Shown: piece after piece, positions 8,602 through 11,370 of the stretch | Position numbering within the stretch: the first letter of the stretch is position 1 | How the letters are laid out: every line of letters starts with the position of its first letter | NCBI GenBank assembly: GCA_016713005.1 | Contig: JADJPY010000015.1 | Coordinates: forward strand, 1-11,370 | From: Ramlibacter sp. | GTDB lineage: Bacteria > Pseudomonadota > Gammaproteobacteria > Burkholderiales > Burkholderiaceae_C | Direction: 5' to 3' | DNA length: 11,370 nt | Position numbers and translations under genes: made by a program | The notes under the pieces: model-generated | What the model was told of the DNA's origin: nothing | Database searches by the model: none | The model's input: only the letters and a program-made list of their open reading frames with translations

Positions 8602-11370
8602 TCATGGTTTGGCAGGCGCCACGGGATTGAGCGTCTTGTTCACCGACGAATCCTTCTTGTCGAACAGGGTTTCGTCGAACTTGTATCGCATGCCCAGCAC
8701 CCAACCCCTATTGGAATAGTCGCTGCCGGTCAGGTCGTCGTCGCGGAACCCGCGCAGGTTGTAGCCCAGGGTGACCCACAGGTTGTCAGCCAGCACATAG
8801 CCGACTTCCACCCCGTATGCATACTGCCGGGCACCACCCTTGCCCTGGAGGATCGTGAACAGGCCACCCACCGACCAGCGGTTGGTAACGTCATACATCA
8901 CGCGGGTACCGACCAGCGCCGCGTGATAGCTGTCATTCACGGTGCCCAGCAACAGCTCGTTCACGCGCTTGTAGGCGAAGCGGTTGGACACCCACCAAGG
9001 CCGGCTGGGGTGGAAGTTTGTGCGCAGGCTGATGATGTCGGTGTTGGTATCCAGGCCGCCTGAAATGTCGTTGTCGGTCTTGCGCTCGTACATGCCCAGC
9101 GCATCAAATTTGTTGTTGTCCACGGGGCGGTAGGCAAAACCGATCAGGAACCGGTTCTGGCGCTTGTGGCTCGCGCCTGCGACACGGGGATCCACGAGGT
9201 TGAGGTAATCCTTGGCAAGCAGGGTCCAGTCCCGGTCCAGCTTGCGGGCGGCGCTGAGCGTCAACAGCCAGTTGGTATTGGACGCGTCCTCACGCCAATC
9301 CACACGACCGGAACCCTTCCAGAGTTCGCTCGCGGTGTACTCGACCCCGACACCGAGCGCGGTGGCATTGCCGGTAGAGCTGTTGAGGCGCTCGACGTTG
9401 GTCAGCAGGCGAAGGCCTTCGGAAATCTTCCAGCCATTGCGCAGGCCAACCGCCGCCTGGACTTCGCGACCATTGGCCGAGTCGCGCAGGCGGTACTCGG
9501 TGAACAGCGAGCCGTCCTCCATGTACTGGGTGTCCATCCCCAGCGCCAGGGAGCCCGCCGTGCCGCCCACGCCCAATCCGTATGCGCCGCCGAATGTGCG
9601 GGAATGCTCATAGCGTCCGTACAGCCGGGTCTTGGGCGCGACCTGCCAGTCGGCGCCCAGCCGGTACAAGGTGGAACTGTCGGCGCCCAGCTCGCGCTGC
9701 AGTTCCCCGCTGAGCGTGAAGGTGTCCGTGAGTCTGTACGTGGCGCGCGCATACATCGATGTGCGGTCCAGTGATGTAGGCGCAACCACAGTCGACGGAT
9801 TGGTCGGCGAGCAGATGACGGGCAGGCCGGTTGCGGGGTCGATCTGCTGGTTGCCCTGCTGGCTGATGCCGTAGCCGCTGTTGTATCCGGTGGTGGTGCC
9901 GGTGGTACCGCTGGAGCAGGTATTGCCGGTCAGTGCGGTCAGGCTCAGGGCGTTTTGGGAAACTCGCCGCATGCCGCCGCCCACAGTCAGGCGGTCTGTC
10001 AACTTGAGGTCGGCGCCTACGGTAGCCGCGTCGCTTCGGGCGTTGGATATCCGGTCCTCGGAATGCAGGACTTCCGCATTGAGGCTGAGCTGCTTGTTGA
10101 CCTGGTACACACCCGAGGCCCCGACTTCCAGCTTGCCCCCGGTCATGCCTGCAGAGGCGTTGTTGAAGTCGTCATCCGTCTTGACCACGTAGGCGCGTCC
10201 GCGCAGGTCCTCGCCGTTGTGGCGGATCTCGGCACGGTAGGCGTTGCCAGTCACCTCGCCGCTCTTGCCAATGAAATTGTTGCTGTTGTTGACGTTGAAT
10301 CCGCTGGCAGCCGAATTAACGACGCTGCGGGTGTGCGCCACTTCGGCGATGACCTCGGTGTTCTTGCTCAGCTTGAGGTGCAGGTTGGCGCCCACGACTT
10401 CAAATGGAGCCTGGGGGTTGTTGTCCTTCGCGGCGGCTACTCCGACAGTCAGTGTTTCGCTGATCTTGAGAGCCGCATCGCCGCCATAGACGGTGTACCG
10501 GGTACCGCCTTGCTCAACCTCATAGGTCACCCGAATTGAGACCGGATTGAGTTGATCGTCAAAACTGGGAATGGGGGACTTGAACAGGATCTGCCCATTG
10601 AACGGCTCGAACTCGTAGTCCAGCGATCGTGTCAGCAGCGTGGTTTTCAGGACGATGGACTTCTGGTTGCGATCCCGGACCAGGATTTCGATCTTCTCGC
10701 TGCCCGCCAGACCATTGGGATTGGACACCGCGTACGGACCGGACACGCCACGACCGGGGAACTCGTCCACCACCTGTCGCATGGTCTGATGCGCGAGGAA
10801 GACGTTCCCCGTGACGCTGCCTTCCTCGTAGTGACCCCTAAGGCCGGGCAGGGACCGGCTGTACTGGCTCAGTTGGCGAGCCTGATTGCTGTCGCCTGTG
10901 GTGTAGTCACCCCACATGACGTAGTTCCTGCCCTTGTCCAGGCGGACATACAGCTTGCCCGAACTCTGGGCGTCTGCGCCACGGGTGCTGGAGTCGCCGT
11001 ACACCGGATAGAAAGAGTTCGGATCAATATCCTGGAACAACTGGCGACGCGTGTCCTTCTCGGAGTCATACGCCAAGGTCAACAGGTACTCACCCTTGAC
11101 CTTGCCCTTGAGGTACATCGCGGCCCGCACGCCAATCCGGGAACTGCCGCCGTTGAACTCCTTGGAGAATGCACGGATCTCGCTATCAAAGCCGTCGTTC
11201 TCACGCGCGGGCACAATGCTGCGCGGGTCGAACTTGTCAGAGCGAACCTGGCCTTCGATCAGACCCACCACGATCATCTCGCGCAAGTCCGGGACGTAAC
11301 GGATGACCAGCTTTTCGACCACACCGCGGACTGAAATCTTGAGGTTCACCGCCTCGGGCTTGTAGGGGCG
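8602..11370 (-). CDS. Large outer-membrane beta-barrel protein, N-terminus outside the window
   Basis: The frame is open from the right edge (no stop before 11370) to TGA at 8604-8602, giving 922 visible residues. A GTG at 11349 could start a shorter reading, but nothing supports it. The first ~270 residues contain SGPYAVSNPNGLAGSEKIEI, LVRDRNQ, RSLDYEFEPFNGQILFKSPI and NPVSIRVTYEVEQGG, a beta-sandwich-like segment. After that come many alternating hydrophobic/polar strands with aromatic girdles and short turns, e.g. KTRLYGRYEHS, LTLSAARKLDRDWTLLAKDY, RFLIGFAYRPVDNNKFDALG and WVTLGYNLRGF. It ends near GWVLGMRYKFDETLFDKK plus a short polar tail. This indicates a large barrel of 16 or more strands; the exact number is not determined. 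I do not recognise a characterised homologue. In Comamonadaceae, similar barrels can form the C-terminal part of very long surface proteins next to an OmpA gene, stated from memory. No plug or TonB box is visible. Confidence 0.75.
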   Translation of the reverse strand, partial: RPYKPEAVNLKISVRGVVEKLVIRYVPDLREMIVVGLIEGQVRSDKFDPRSIVPARENDGFDSEIRAFSKEFNGGSSRIGVRAAMYLKGKVKGEYLLTLAYDSEKDTRRQLFQDIDPNSFYPVYGDSSTRGADAQSSGKLYVRLDKGRNYVMWGDYTTGDSNQARQLSQYSRSLPGLRGHYEEGSVTGNVFLAHQTMRQVVDEFPGRGVSGPYAVSNPNGLAGSEKIEILVRDRNQKSIVLKTTLLTRSLDYEFEPFNGQILFKSPIPSFDDQLNPVSIRVTYEVEQGGTRYTVYGGDAALKISETLTVGVAAAKDNNPQAPFEVVGANLHLKLSKNTEVIAEVAHTRSVVNSAASGFNVNNSNNFIGKSGEVTGNAYRAEIRHNGEDLRGRAYVVKTDDDFNNASAGMTGGKLEVGASGVYQVNKQLSLNAEVLHSEDRISNARSDAATVGADLKLTDRLTVGGGMRRVSQNALSLTALTGNTCSSGTTGTTTGYNSGYGISQQGNQQIDPATGLPVICSPTNPSTVVAPTSLDRTSMYARATYRLTDTFTLSGELQRELGADSSTLYRLGADWQVAPKTRLYGRYEHSRTFGGAYGLGVGGTAGSLALGMDTQYMEDGSLFTEYRLRDSANGREVQAAVGLRNGWKISEGLRLLTNVERLNSSTGNATALGVGVEYTASELWKGSGRVDWREDASNTNWLLTLSAARKLDRDWTLLAKDYLNLVDPRVAGASHKRQNRFLIGFAYRPVDNNKFDALGMYERKTDNDISGGLDTNTDIISLRTNFHPSRPWWVSNRFAYKRVNELLLGTVNDSYHAALVGTRVMYDVTNRWSVGGLFTILQGKGGARQYAYGVEVGYVLADNLWVTLGYNLRGFRDDDLTGSDYSNRGWVLGMRYKFDETLFDKKDSSVNKTLNPVAPAKP

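Noticed and set aside
8590..8704. Longer start for the OmpA-type lipoprotein
   Set aside because: The extra residues lie inside the end of the barrel gene and would put the lipoprotein signal far from the N-terminus.

Overview
The window looks like chromosomal DNA of a GC-rich betaproteobacterium, probably a Comamonadaceae or other Burkholderiales member. The grounds are high GC, ATGA-coupled genes, a DUF1840 protein, a Bug/TctC-type receptor tail and an aerobic aryl-CoA catabolic operon of the type known from Azoarcus evansii and its relatives. The genus is inference only.

Layout: (1) 1-161, + strand, the C-terminal tail of a Bug-type solute receptor. (2) 177-496, - strand, a small DUF1840 protein, tail to tail with the receptor. 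(3) 574-612, a divergent control region with a sigma70-like promoter whose -10 lies inside a perfect 18-bp palindrome, a few bases before a start codon with no visible ribosome binding site. (4) 610-7493, + strand, a six-gene operon: two-domain 2-aminobenzoyl-CoA monooxygenase/reductase, MarR regulator, enoyl-CoA hydratase-fold protein, acyl-CoA dehydrogenase, 2-aminobenzoate/benzoate-type CoA ligase and RidA-family protein. The last four genes start at, or 2 bp after, the stop of the gene before. (5) 7482-7501, a hairpin between convergent genes. (6) 7508-11370, - strand, a two-gene unit: the C-terminal part of a large outer-membrane beta-barrel protein whose start lies outside the window, followed by an OmpA-C-domain lipoprotein.

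The operon fits the aerobic CoA-thioester route for anthranilate. The ligase makes 2-aminobenzoyl-CoA. The flavoenzyme hydroxylates and reduces the ring to a non-aromatic amino-oxo-cyclohexene-carboxyl-CoA. The dehydrogenase and crotonase-fold protein then continue in a beta-oxidation-like way, and the RidA protein may handle enamine/imine nitrogen. The MarR protein probably binds the palindrome. Salicylate or another 2-substituted benzoate remains possible as substrate.

An important caveat concerns positions 1 to about 6,870, where the reading frame breaks about every 150-200 bases in every gene, including the two genes outside the operon. Motifs, starts, stops and gene overlaps stay intact, and 6,870-11,370 is clean. 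I read this as low-quality sequence rather than gene decay. I therefore give gene boundaries for the repaired reading and describe proteins as pieced together across frames. No stretch longer than about 115 bases lacks a gene. I saw no tRNA, rRNA, CRISPR array, insertion sequence or phage gene.
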